DNA from: Hansschlegelia beijingensis
GTDB lineage: Bacteria; Pseudomonadota; Alphaproteobacteria; Rhizobiales; Methylopilaceae
Reading direction: 5' to 3'
Length of the DNA stretch: 64,000 nt
NCBI RefSeq assembly: GCF_014196425.1
Contig: NZ_JACIDR010000001.1
Location: 806,001 to 870,000 of the forward strand
Part shown: positions 1 to 8,380 of the stretch, piece after piece
Layout: each line of letters opens with the position of its first letter
Numbering within the stretch: the first letter of the stretch is position 1
Made by a program: the position numbers and the translations under genes
The notes under the pieces: model-generated
What the model was told of the DNA's origin: nothing
Databases searched by the model: none
Seen by the model: only the letters and a program-made list of their open reading frames with translations

Positions 1-780
1 GTTCACCGGCAGGTCGCGGCCCCAGTAGTTCGGGTCGCGCCGATAGGTGATCGAGCGGCCGGGATCGATCGCGCTCACGCCGTAAGGGCCGGTGCCGACC
101 AGCGGCGTGAAGGTGGTCTGCTCGAACCGGCCGACATCCGTCGCGTGGCTCGCGAGCACCGGCATCAGCCCGAGAATCATCGCCAGTTCGCGGTCGTCCG
201 TCGGCAGGTCGAATCTGATGGTGCGCTGATCGATCACCGCGGCGTTGCGGACGCGGCGGTAGTTTGACCGGAACGCCGGCTGCCCACGCTCCCGGAGCAG
301 TTCGAAGGTGAACAGCACGTCCTCCGCGCCGACCGCCTCGCCGTCCGAGAAGCGTGCCCGCGGATCGATGTGGAAGACGATGAAGTCCCGGTCGTCGGGC
401 AACTCGACGGATTCCGCGACGAGGCCATAGAGCGCGAACGGCTCGTCATAGTTGCGAGCCAGCAGGCTCTCATAGACGAACCCCTTGAGGCCCTGCGCCG
501 GGACGCCCTTGTAGGCGTAGGGATTGAGAGTGTCGAAGGCGCCGAGCCAGCCGTTGGTCAGCCGGCCGCCCTTGGGAGCGTCGGCGCGGGCGTAGGGCAG
601 GCGCTCGAATCCGGGAGGAAGAGCGGGCTCGCCATGCATCGCCACGCCGTGGCGTCGCGGAAGCGGTTCGTCGGCCGCCGCCGCCGGCAGGGGCCGGCAT
701 AGCGCCAGAGCAAGCGCGGGCGCCGCTCTCAGCACATCCCGACGCGCGATCAATGGACCCTTCAACGGCTCGGTCGCCAT
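1..780 (-). CDS. Peptide/oligopeptide ABC transporter substrate-binding protein (family 5), C-terminus beyond window
   Basis: Periplasmic binding protein of an oligopeptide-type ABC importer (SBP family 5, YejA-like). The reading frame is open from the ATG at 780 to the window edge, giving 260 codons of a protein that is normally about 600 residues long. The N-terminus carries a twin-arginine-like motif (ARRDVLR, about residues 12-18) followed by a hydrophobic stretch ending AAAA, so Tat export is likely. Family hallmarks follow: a G-P-A/G-G-x-L-T-N entry strand, D-T-L-N-P-Y, the phrase DPRARFSDGEAVGAEDVLFT and YRRDPNYWGRDLPV. The ligand cannot be assigned; YejA-type proteins often bind peptides. 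Transport partners would lie to the left of the window. Confidence 0.85.
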   Translation of the reverse strand, partial: MATEPLKGPLIARRDVLRAAPALALALCRPLPAAAADEPLPRRHGVAMHGEPALPPGFERLPYARADAPKGGRLTNGWLGAFDTLNPYAYKGVPAQGLKGFVYESLLARNYDEPFALYGLVAESVELPDDRDFIVFHIDPRARFSDGEAVGAEDVLFTFELLRERGQPAFRSNYRRVRNAAVIDQRTIRFDLPTDDRELAMILGLMPVLASHATDVGRFEQTTFTPLVGTGPYGVSAIDPGRSITYRRDPNYWGRDLPVN

Positions 781-1043
781 TCTCTCGTGCGGCTGGCGCG
801 AGCCGCGATTCGCAAATCCTGAAAAGGAGGTTATCACAGGCGTGGTCTTGGGCGCGCCCTGCGCCGACGGGCCGCCGGGGGCGCCTGCCGGGTCACTGTC
901 TCGCCGTATTTGCTGGACAGACAGCCGGTCACCGCTTTCGCAGTCGAGCGGCTTCCGCGTAGATGCGCGACGCGCAGGATTTCACTATAGACGCGCGGCG
1001 GCCGAGCGGGTCGGGTCGTGCTGAACGACAGGAAGGATACTGC

Positions 1044-1772
1044 ATGGAACTGGGTAAGATCGCGCGCCTCGCCCTGCTGTCCGCGGCGCTAGGCATGGTC
1101 GCCGCACCGTCCTACGCGCAGGACAAGCCTGCTGCGGGCGACGCTCAGAAGGCTCCTGACGCCGCGGCCGGGCCTGGTCCGATGTCGGCGAATCCGCCCG
1201 CCCCGCCGCAGCCGAACTGGGTCAAGATCTGCAACACCGACCCGAATGCGAAGAAGGAGGTCTGCCTGACCTCCCGCGACCTTCGGACCGAGACCGGCCA
1301 GACGATCGCCTCCATCGCCGTGCGGGTGGTGAGCGGCGAGAACAAGAAGTTCGTGCTCGCGGCTGTCCCCCCCGGCCTCCTGATCCAGCCGGGCGTGCGC
1401 ATCGCGGTCGACCAGAACAGCCCGACGAACGGCAAGTACTCGATCTGCTTCCCGAACGCCTGCTACGCCGAGCTCGAGATCAACGACGCCTTCTTCAACA
1501 ACATGAAGAAAGGCAGCAATCTCGTTCTGCAGGCGATGAACCAGCAGGCCAAGACGCTGAATTTCCCGATCAGCCTGGCGGGCTTCACCAAGGCCTATGA
1601 GGGGCCGGCCGCGGACCCGAAGGCGATCGAGGAATACAAGAAGGAAATGAACGAGGGGCTGAACCGCCTCGCGGAGCAGCAGCGCAACAAGCTGCAGGCG
1701 CCGAGCACGCCGGTCCCGCCGAGCGACGGCGGCCCCTCCATCGGCGACAAGGCGCCGGTCAAGGGTCAGTAA
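1044..1772 (+). CDS. Invasion-associated locus B (IalB) family periplasmic protein
   Basis: 242-residue exported protein of the IalB family, named from Bartonella but widespread in Hyphomicrobiales, with an unproven envelope role. A signal peptide (residues 1-26, ending SYAQD) is followed by a Pro/Ala-rich linker to about residue 50, then the IalB fold with WVKICNTD, KKEVCLTSRD and four cysteines (CNTD, VCLT, SICF, NACY) that could form two disulfides. The C-terminal 40 residues are low-complexity. An in-frame upstream start at 963 exists, but the ATG at 1044 has GGAAGG about 8 bases upstream and directly begins the signal peptide. The gene is monocistronic and ends in a strong intrinsic terminator. 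Confidence 0.85.
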   Translation: MELGKIARLALLSAALGMVAAPSYAQDKPAAGDAQKAPDAAAGPGPMSANPPAPPQPNWVKICNTDPNAKKEVCLTSRDLRTETGQTIASIAVRVVSGENKKFVLAAVPPGLLIQPGVRIAVDQNSPTNGKYSICFPNACYAELEINDAFFNNMKKGSNLVLQAMNQQAKTLNFPISLAGFTKAYEGPAADPKAIEEYKKEMNEGLNRLAEQQRNKLQAPSTPVPPSDGGPSIGDKAPVKGQ

Positions 1773-1799
1773 GCCCTTCAGGTCTTGAAAACGCGAAAC

Positions 1800-1826
1800 G
1801 CCCGGGCCTCGGCCCGGGCTTTTTTC
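1800..1826 (+). terminator. Rho-independent terminator after the IalB gene
   Basis: A nine-base GC-only stem (GCCCGGGCC / GGCCCGGGC) is followed at once by six T residues, 27 bases after the IalB-family stop codon. The convergent hspQ gene ends at 1843, so the element separates the two genes. It has no matching A-run on the left side and is expected to work on the plus strand. Confidence 0.9.
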
Positions 1827-1842
1827 TTCCGCTTCGTCGCGG

Positions 1843-2181
1843 TCAGTTCATGAAGAACCGGCGGATCCTGTACGAGCCGTCCTCGGCCCGCCGGAACATC
1901 GCCTCGACCTGCGGGTGGCGGACCGGCTCGCCGCTTATGTCCCGCTCGAGGTTCTGCTCCGAAACGTAAGCGACGTATTCGGTTTCCTCGTTCTCGGCGA
2001 ACACGTGGTAGAATGGCTGATCGCGCGCCGGACGCACGTCCACCGGGATCGCCTCCAGCCACTCCTCGCTGTTCGAGAAGGTCGGGTCAACGTCGTAGAT
2101 CACGCCCCTGAAGGGGTGGACGCGGTGGCGGACCACCTGGCCGATCGTGAACTTCGCGCGGCGGAAGCGCTCGGAATGCAT
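1843..2181 (-). CDS. hspQ: Heat shock protein HspQ (hemimethylated-DNA-binding YccV-like)
   Basis: 112-residue YccV/HspQ family protein. In enterobacteria HspQ binds hemimethylated oriC DNA and acts as a specificity-enhancing factor and substrate of Lon; the role in alphaproteobacteria is inferred. Family motifs are visible: KFTIGQVVRHRVHPFRGVI near the N-terminus, YDVDPTFSN, the DQPFYHVFAENEE block and YVSEQNLE. The length is typical. It stands alone between the convergent IalB gene and the co-directional lyase gene 67 bases upstream. Confidence 0.9.
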   Translation of the reverse strand: MHSERFRRAKFTIGQVVRHRVHPFRGVIYDVDPTFSNSEEWLEAIPVDVRPARDQPFYHVFAENEETEYVAYVSEQNLERDISGEPVRHPQVEAMFRRAEDGSYRIRRFFMN

Positions 2182-2248
2182 CAGGAATCCCGTTTATGGA
2201 CGCGCGACATGATCTGAGCCGCGCGCCTCCGTCAACGGTCCCGCGTCT

Positions 2249-3289
2249 TCAGAGTCCGTAGCGCTCGGCCGCCTCGGGCTCGCGTTCGGCGATCTGCCGG
2301 GCGAGGTCGACGATGACCTTCGCCTGCTTCCAGGTCGCGTCGTCCTGCATCTTGCCGTCGAGCATCACCGCGCCGGTGCCGTCCGGCATGGCGTCCACGA
2401 TGCGCTTGGCGAACCTGACCTCCTCGACGTCGGGCGAGAACACCTTCCTGGCGATCGCGACCTGGCTCGGATGCAGCGTCCAGGCGCCCACGCAGCCGAG
2501 CAGGAACGCGTTGCGGAACTGCGCCTCGCAGGCTTCCGCGTCGGCGAAGTCGCCGAACGGTCCGTAGAACGGCTTGATGCCGTTGGCCGCGCAGGCGTCG
2601 ACCATCTTGGCGATGGTGTAGTGCCAGAGGTCGCTCTGCGAGAAGGCGCGGGCGCCGTACCCCTCCTTGTCGGCGAGCACGCCGTAGCTCGGGTGGCCGC
2701 CGCCGACCCGCGTGGTCTTCATCCGGCGCGAAGCCGCGAGATCCGCCGGCCCGAGGCTCATGCCGTGCATGCGCGGACTGGCCCTGGCGATCTCCTCGAC
2801 GTTCATCACGCCCTGCGCGGTCTCCAGGATCGCGTGGATCATGATCGGCTTCTGAAGCTTGTGCCGGGCCTCGAGCTGCGCGAGCAGCCGGTCCAGATAG
2901 TGGACGTCCCAGGCGCCCTCGACCTTCGGCAGCATGATGACGTCGAGCTTGTCGCCGACCGCCCCGACGATCTCGATCACGTCGTCGAGCGCCCACGGGC
3001 TGTCGAGCGCGTTCATCCGGATCCACAGGCCCGCCGCGCCGAAGTCGGTCGCCTGCGCCATCTGGATGAAGCCGGCGCGGGCGGCCTCCTTTGCGTCCGC
3101 CGGGACCGCGTCCTCGAGATTGCCGAGCACAACGTCGACCTGCGCGGCGAGATCAGCCGCGCGCGCGCGGATCTTCTCGACGTGCGGCGGGACGAAATGG
3201 ATCATCCGCTCCACCTTGACCGGCGGCTCGCGGAAGGGCGCGGGCGCGCCGAGCGCGAGCGGGCGGTAATAGGCGCTCGGGACGATCAT
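2249..3289 (-). CDS. HpcH/HpaI aldolase/citrate lyase family protein, malyl-CoA lyase-like
   Basis: 346-residue TIM-barrel CoA-ester lyase of the citrate lyase beta / malyl-CoA lyase family. Such enzymes cleave L-malyl-CoA (serine cycle) or beta-methylmalyl-CoA to glyoxylate and an acyl-CoA. Seen motifs are NLEDAVP at residues 57-63 (metal/active-site Glu-Asp), IMLPKVEG, a conserved HAILETAQG block carrying a Glu ligand, and [11 protein letters not shown]; the C-terminal [10 protein letters not shown] and WTLHPSQ blocks are typical of malyl-CoA lyases. The ATG at 3289 was chosen because GAAAGG lies about 8 bases upstream; a longer start at 3352 is possible. No other serine-cycle or ethylmalonyl-CoA gene is adjacent, so the substrate is inferred. 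Confidence 0.85.
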   Translation of the reverse strand: MIVPSAYYRPLALGAPAPFREPPVKVERMIHFVPPHVEKIRARAADLAAQVDVVLGNLEDAVPADAKEAARAGFIQMAQATDFGAAGLWIRMNALDSPWALDDVIEIVGAVGDKLDVIMLPKVEGAWDVHYLDRLLAQLEARHKLQKPIMIHAILETAQGVMNVEEIARASPRMHGMSLGPADLAASRRMKTTRVGGGHPSYGVLADKEGYGARAFSQSDLWHYTIAKMVDACAANGIKPFYGPFGDFADAEACEAQFRNAFLLGCVGAWTLHPSQVAIARKVFSPDVEEVRFAKRIVDAMPDGTGAVMLDGKMQDDATWKQAKVIVDLARQIAEREPEAAERYGL

Positions 3290-3491
3290 GTTGGCGGCCT
3301 TTCGCTGAGGCGGTGGAGGCGCAGATTTCGCGGGCGCAATGCTGCGTCGCAAGACGGCTTTCGTCGCATGGCCGGCGGGCGCGCCGGTCGGCCCTCATGC
3401 GAGCCATGCCGCGCCCGCCATTGACCCGCGCCCGAGGAACACTTAGCCGGAAATCTGCACAGGACCCGCAGCCCCAGGAGCGCGCCAGTCC

Positions 3492-4439
3492 ATGACCGAC
3501 GTGGCCGGACTGGCGCTGCCCTTTTTCGGGCTGATCTTCCTCGGCTTCCTGTGCGGGCGGATCGGCAAGGCGCCGCAGAGCGGCCTCGCCTGGTTCAACA
3601 TCTACATCGTCTATGTCGCGGTGCCGGCGCTCTACTTCGTGCTGATCTCGAAGACGCCGTTCGAGGAGCTGGCCAATGTCGGCTTCGTGGCCGCCACGAC
3701 CGCCGCGACCTTCACGGCCTTCCTGCTGTCGCTCGGCATCGGCCTTGTGGCGAGCGGCGGCCGGCTGCCGGAGGCCGCGATCCAGGGGGCGGCGGGCAGC
3801 TACTCCAACGTCGGCTACATGGGTCCAGGGCTGACGCTCGCGACGCTCGGGCCCGCCGCCGCGGCGCCGACCGCGCTGATCTTCGTGTTCGACTGCACGC
3901 TGCTGTTCACGCTCGTGCCGCTGCTGATGTCGATCTCGGGCCCGAGGCACCAAAGCCCCTGGGTCACGGCGGGGCTCGTGCTGCGCCGCATCGTGTTCCA
4001 CCCGTTCAACATCGCGACCGTGGTGGGGGGGCTCGCGGCCTACTTCCACTATGCTCCGCCGGAGCCCGTGATGCGGATGGTCACGCTGCTCAGCGGCTCG
4101 GCGGCGCCCTGCGCGCTGTTCATGATGGGCGTCACGGTCGCGCTCGCCCCTCTGACGCGGATCCCGCTCGAGCTTCCGGCGCTGGTGACCGTCAAGCTGC
4201 TGGTCCACCCGCTGATCGTGTTCGGAATCCTGCAGCTCGTCGGGGGCTTCGATCCCGTTTGGGTCGCGACGGCGGTGCTGATGGCCTCGCTGCCGCCGGC
4301 GCTCAACGTCTTCGTCATGGCCAGCCAATACGGCGTCTATGTCGAGCGCGCGTCGAGCGTCATCCTTGTGGGCACGGTCTGCTCGGTGCTGACGGTCACG
4401 GGTCTGCTGGCGCTGATCGTCGGCGGCTGGCTGGACTAA
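3492..4439 (+). CDS. AEC (auxin efflux carrier) family transporter
   Basis: 315-residue integral membrane protein of the AEC/BART superfamily with about ten predicted helices and a two-half arrangement. The N-terminal half contains the family pattern N-I-Y-I-V-Y-V-A-V-P-A-L, and the segment SYSNVGYMG matches the conserved N-V-G-Y-M-G signature before the loop. Substrates in bacteria are usually carboxylates such as malonate or malate, so export or uptake of an organic acid is a reasonable inference; the neighbouring malyl-CoA-lyase-like gene is divergent, about 200 bases away. AGGAG lies some 12 bases before the ATG. The stop at 4437-4439 almost abuts the convergent hydroxylase gene. Confidence 0.88.
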   Translation: MTDVAGLALPFFGLIFLGFLCGRIGKAPQSGLAWFNIYIVYVAVPALYFVLISKTPFEELANVGFVAATTAATFTAFLLSLGIGLVASGGRLPEAAIQGAAGSYSNVGYMGPGLTLATLGPAAAAPTALIFVFDCTLLFTLVPLLMSISGPRHQSPWVTAGLVLRRIVFHPFNIATVVGGLAAYFHYAPPEPVMRMVTLLSGSAAPCALFMMGVTVALAPLTRIPLELPALVTVKLLVHPLIVFGILQLVGGFDPVWVATAVLMASLPPALNVFVMASQYGVYVERASSVILVGTVCSVLTVTGLLALIVGGWLD

Positions 4440-4442
4440 ACC

Positions 4443-5618
4443 TCAAAGGCCGGGCGCGCCGAGCAGTCCCTCACGCATGACGAAGCGACGCAAAGGGCCG
4501 ATCCGCGAGATCGCCGCGAGGCCGACGCCGCGGGCGAAATGGACCGGCGGCAGCGGGGACAGCAGCGACAGATTGAGGAGATCGGTCGCGGCCGCGCGCG
4601 TCAGCACGTCGGCCGCACGGGCCCGGGAATAGGCGCCGAGCGCCTGCGCTCCGCCGGGATCGCGCCGCTCCGCGAGCGCCGCGGCTATGACGGCCGCCGC
4701 GCGCGCTGCGTCCCGTACGCCCAGGTTGAGCCCCTGAGCGCCGATCGGCGGCAGCACATGGCCGGCTTCGCCGACCAGCAGGGTGCGGCGCGCCGCAAAG
4801 CAGGTCGCCGCCCCGACCGTGATCGGGAAACGGCCGATAGAGCCGGTGACCCGAATCTCTCCCAGGATCCGCCCGCTCTTGCGCGTCGCGGCCTTTCCGA
4901 GCGCTTCGGGGCTGAGGGCGGAGAGCTCCTCCGCCTGCCCGGGCGTCGCGACCCAGACGATGCTCGACCGTCGGCCCGGCATCGGCACGAGCGTGAACGG
5001 GCCTTCCTCGAAATGGAACTCCGTGGAGACGCCCTCGTGCTCGCGGTCATGCTCGACCGCGAAGGCGAGCGCCGTCTGGGGCGCGCGGTGGCTCTTGAAA
5101 CTGATCCCGGCGGCGTCCCGAAGCAGAGAGTTCCGCCCGTCGGCGGCGATCGCGACCCTGGCCTCGATGGTCGAGCCATCGTCCAGCGTCAGTGCGATCA
5201 GCTTCTCGCCCGGCCGGCTCTCGCGCGCCTGGGCGAACCGCCGCGCGGCCCCGGGCGCGCGCATGAAGGCCTCGGCCAGCGCCGCCGTGAGCGCCGTGTT
5301 GGGCACGTTCCAGCCGAAAGCCTCGAGCCCGAGTTCGCTGGCCCGAAAGGTGGCTTCCGGCGCCCGAAACAGCCGCCGTCCGCCGTCGACGATCCTGAGC
5401 GTCCGGAGCGGCGCGGCCGCGCCCCGCAGGGAGTCCCAGACGCCGGCCTCGCGCAACACCGCGACAGAGCCTTCGAGCAGTGCGGTGGTGCGGGCGTCCT
5501 GCGGCGGGGGCGGCGCGATCAGCGTCGTCGCCGCTCCGGCGCGCGCCGCCAGCAGCGCGGCCAGCAGCCCCGCGGGACCACCCCCAACCACCACGACTTC
5601 GGAGTGATCCGCGTCCAT
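4443..5618 (-). CDS. UbiH/UbiF/COQ6 family FAD-dependent hydroxylase
   Basis: 391-residue class A flavoprotein monooxygenase, probably a ubiquinone-ring hydroxylase. It begins with a dinucleotide fold (VVVVGGGPAGLLAA, residues 8-21), then the ARTTALLEGSV block typical of UbiH relatives, the A-A-D-G-R-N-S pyrophosphate motif near residue 190, and the FAD ribityl motif near residue 300. That last motif reads GEAGHVLPPIGAQGLNLG, with Glu where most relatives have Asp (GDAAH). The ATG at 5618 was preferred to the longer open frame reaching 5789 because it directly precedes the Rossmann strand and has GAAGG upstream. Which ring position it hydroxylates cannot be told from sequence. Confidence 0.87.
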   Translation of the reverse strand: MDADHSEVVVVGGGPAGLLAALLAARAGAATTLIAPPPPQDARTTALLEGSVAVLREAGVWDSLRGAAAPLRTLRIVDGGRRLFRAPEATFRASELGLEAFGWNVPNTALTAALAEAFMRAPGAARRFAQARESRPGEKLIALTLDDGSTIEARVAIAADGRNSLLRDAAGISFKSHRAPQTALAFAVEHDREHEGVSTEFHFEEGPFTLVPMPGRRSSIVWVATPGQAEELSALSPEALGKAATRKSGRILGEIRVTGSIGRFPITVGAATCFAARRTLLVGEAGHVLPPIGAQGLNLGVRDAARAAAVIAAALAERRDPGGAQALGAYSRARAADVLTRAAATDLLNLSLLSPLPPVHFARGVGLAAISRIGPLRRFVMREGLLGAPGL

Positions 5619-5860
5619 ATCTTGCGCCTTCGGCTGCAATCCGAACCGCTGGTTTAGGGCCGATCGGCCGCTGGAGGAAGGCGGGGCGGGCGGGGCGCGA
5701 GCGTCGGCTCGCAGGCGCACGCGGCGGAAGACGTCTCCCGCGATGCTCGAAATTCCCAGCGTGTTTGCTAAAACGCGCCGCGACCGCACGGCCGGCGTGA
5801 AGAGTCCGACCCGCCCCGGAACTCCTCCGCCTGGCCGCCGGCGCTGACCGGAGGCGAACG

Positions 5861-6823
5861 ATGAAGAACAGATCGTGGGGACTGCTGGCGGCGCTCGTTT
5901 TGGCGTCGGCCCTGCCGGGAGCCGGCGTGCGGGCGGCTGACGCCGAACCCGGCACGGCCTGGGTGGAGAACCACAGCGAGCCCACGGACTGCGCCGAGTT
6001 CGACAATGTCTACTACACGCTGACCGACCAGCGCGTGCGCGCCTTCCAGATCGACGTCAGCGCGCCCGTCTATCTGAACGATCTCAAGACTGACGACACG
6101 GCCCCGAACTTCGCGAACTGCGAAGCGATGAAGGACGATCCCAAGAACAAGTTCACGCCCAAGCAGGTCACGCTCTACGACGACGGCGAGACGCGGGTCG
6201 TTGGGCACACCTACGCCGAGTCCTGGCGTCCCAAGGGGGCCGAGGTCGTGGTCGGCGAGAAGGCGGAGCGCGACCTGCACCTCGTGCAGCTGTTCGAGAA
6301 GGTCGACGGCAAGTTCATCGAGTATCTCGTCGTCTACCCGTTCGACGGATACTGGCGGGCGAAGCCGCTGCCGCCCGAGCGGTTCCCCGACGCGGCCTAC
6401 GGCACGTCCTTCCTCGTCGGCCCGGTGGAGACCCAGCACCGCCCGATCGTCGACATCTCCCGGCTCGAGATCGATCCGAAGGCGAAGCTGTTCCGGATGA
6501 CCTTCGCGCGTGGCGGGTCGGCCGAGCTGAAGGTCAGCAGCGTCGACCGCTCCCGCGTCCTGCTCGACGTGCTGCTCGAGGGGCCGAAGGTCAGCCCGCC
6601 GGCGCCCTTCGCCGCGATCCGTTCGATGTTCGTGAGCCCGACCAACGCGGACGCCGCCCGGGTCAACTGGCGGACCACGGCGGGACTCTACAACGCGCCC
6701 ATCATGGAGTTTAAGGGAGCCAATGCGAGCGAGGTCCGGTTCGACCGAATCGAGCTCTCCCGACACAACACCAGCGCGCCGGACGTGACCTTCCGCAACT
6801 TCGTCACCGCGCTCGGAAAGTAG
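5861..6823 (+). CDS. Unknown secreted protein, 320 residues
   Basis: I do not recognise a family. An N-terminal signal peptide (residues 1-25, ending VRAAD) indicates export. The mature part is acidic and soluble-looking with no membrane segment, two or three cysteines (TDCAEF, ANCEAM) and beta-rich stretches such as QVTLYDDGETRVVG. A good Shine-Dalgarno (CCGGAGG) lies 8 bases before the ATG. Only 8 bases separate its stop from the quinone oxidoreductase start, so the two are probably co-transcribed. Coding bias matches the neighbours. Function is unknown; a periplasmic binding or structural role is possible. Confidence 0.75.
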   Translation: MKNRSWGLLAALVLASALPGAGVRAADAEPGTAWVENHSEPTDCAEFDNVYYTLTDQRVRAFQIDVSAPVYLNDLKTDDTAPNFANCEAMKDDPKNKFTPKQVTLYDDGETRVVGHTYAESWRPKGAEVVVGEKAERDLHLVQLFEKVDGKFIEYLVVYPFDGYWRAKPLPPERFPDAAYGTSFLVGPVETQHRPIVDISRLEIDPKAKLFRMTFARGGSAELKVSSVDRSRVLLDVLLEGPKVSPPAPFAAIRSMFVSPTNADAARVNWRTTAGLYNAPIMEFKGANASEVRFDRIELSRHNTSAPDVTFRNFVTALGK

Positions 6824-6831
6824 GAGCGGCC

Positions 6832-7806
6832 ATGGCCAAGGCGATCCGGATCAGCCAGACGGGCGGCGCCGACGTCCTGAGCTTCGAAGACGTCGAGGTT
6901 CCGGCGCCCGGCAAGGGCGAGGCCGCGATCCGCCAGACCGCGATCGGCGTCAATTTCCTCGACGTCTATCACCGCACCGGGCTCTATCCGCAGCCTCTGC
7001 CGTTCACGGTGGGCTCCGAGGGCGCGGGCGTCGTGACCGCGGTTGGCGAGGGCGTGACGGAGATCGCCGTCGGCGACCGGGTGGCCTATGCGGGCGGCCC
7101 GCTCGGCGCCTACGCGACCGAGCGCGTGCTGCCTGCCGAAAGGCTGGTGAAGATCCCGGCCGGCGTCAGCGACGAGATCGCAGCCGCGGCGATGCTCAAG
7201 GGCATGACGGCCCAATACCTTCTGCGCCGCACGTTCAGGGTCGGGCCGGAGCATGTGATCCTGTTCCACGCGGCGGCCGGCGGAGTGGGGCAGATCGCCT
7301 GCCAGTGGGCGGCTCATCTCGGCGCGACCGTGATCGGCACCGCCGGCGGATCGGAGAAGGTCGCGCTCGCAAAGACAAAGGGCTGCGCCCACGTCATCGA
7401 CTACCGGACGGAGAGCTTCGTCGATCGCGTCCGGGAGATCACCGGCGGCAAGGGCGTCGACGTGGTGTATGACTCCGTCGGCAGGGACGCGTTCCCGGGC
7501 TCGCTGGACTGCCTGAAGCAGCGCGGGATGTGGGTGAGCTTCGGCCAGTCGTCCGGCCCGATCGAGCCGTTCCCGATCGCAATGCTTGGACAGAAAGGCT
7601 CGCTCTTCGCGACGCGCGCCAGCCTGTTCCACTACATCGCGACCCGTCCGGAACTGCTCGCGACGGCGGAGGATCTCTTCGACGTCATCGCATCGGGCGT
7701 GGTCTCGATCGACATCGGCCAGCGCTTCCCCCTCGCAGAGGCGGCGGAGGCCCACAGGGCCCTGGAGGGCAGGGCGACCACGGGCTCGACGATCCTGATC
7801 CCCTGA
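6832..7806 (+). CDS. NADPH:quinone oxidoreductase (zeta-crystallin-like MDR)
   Basis: 324-residue medium-chain dehydrogenase/reductase without structural zinc cysteines, of the Qor/zeta-crystallin type, which reduces quinones with NADPH by one-electron steps. Visible are the N-terminal GroES-like domain with NFLDVYHRTGLYP (about residues 41-53) and GSEGAGVV, then the Rossmann fold with the nucleotide motif AAAGGVGQIACQWA near residue 150 and GTAGGSEKVALAK. Length is standard for the family. It follows the unknown secreted protein by 8 bases, which suggests an operon; a link to respiratory quinone chemistry is only inferred. Confidence 0.9.
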   Translation: MAKAIRISQTGGADVLSFEDVEVPAPGKGEAAIRQTAIGVNFLDVYHRTGLYPQPLPFTVGSEGAGVVTAVGEGVTEIAVGDRVAYAGGPLGAYATERVLPAERLVKIPAGVSDEIAAAAMLKGMTAQYLLRRTFRVGPEHVILFHAAAGGVGQIACQWAAHLGATVIGTAGGSEKVALAKTKGCAHVIDYRTESFVDRVREITGGKGVDVVYDSVGRDAFPGSLDCLKQRGMWVSFGQSSGPIEPFPIAMLGQKGSLFATRASLFHYIATRPELLATAEDLFDVIASGVVSIDIGQRFPLAEAAEAHRALEGRATTGSTILIP

Positions 7807-7908
7807 GGGCTTGCCTGACCGAGGACCGAGCGCTGGCGGCCGCCGCCCTTCGCCAGCGTCCCGCGCCTCGGCTATAGTCCGCAATCCGACGTTCCTTCAG
7901 CGAGCCTG

Positions 7909-8373
7909 ATGCCGACCTTTCGCACCACCCGACGCGTGCTCCACACCGCCGACGAGATGTTCGATCTCGTGGCGGACGTCGAAAAGTATCCGCTGTTCCT
8001 GCCGCTCTGCGAAGCGCTCCGGATCCGCCGCCGGGAAGAGCGTGATCATCGGCCCGTGTTCGTCGCGGACATGACGATCGCCTACAAGATCATCCGCGAG
8101 ACGTTCACGAGCCGCGTCACCCTCGATCGCGAGGCGAGCGCCATTCTTGTCGAGTATCTCGACGGTCCGTTCAGCCACCTCGAGAACCGCTGGACGTTCC
8201 GGCCGCTCGAGAATGGCGGTTGCGAGGTGCAGTTCTTCATCGACTGGGAACTGCGCAGCCGCACCCTGGGCATGCTCGTCGGATCGGTGTTCGATCGCGT
8301 TTTCCGGCGCTACGCCGAGGCGTTCGAGCAACGCGCCGAGGTGGTGTACGGCGCACGGCGGGCGCTCGCGTGA
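7909..8373 (+). CDS. COQ10/RatA-family START-domain protein (coenzyme Q-binding)
   Basis: 154-residue SRPBCC/START-like lipid-binding protein. Its relatives are mitochondrial COQ10, a coenzyme Q chaperone, and the E. coli RatA protein. The typical opening is present: RVLHTADEMFDLVADVEKYPLFLP (read in two parts, residues 7-20 and 21-30), followed by the LENRWTF strand and the C-terminal amphipathic helix VFRRYAEAFEQRAEVVY. Alphaproteobacterial members are usually annotated as coenzyme Q-binding. The stop is 7 bases before thiL, so these genes are likely co-transcribed. Confidence 0.88.
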   Translation: MPTFRTTRRVLHTADEMFDLVADVEKYPLFLPLCEALRIRRREERDHRPVFVADMTIAYKIIRETFTSRVTLDREASAILVEYLDGPFSHLENRWTFRPLENGGCEVQFFIDWELRSRTLGMLVGSVFDRVFRRYAEAFEQRAEVVYGARRALA

Positions 8374-8380
8374 GGCCCGG

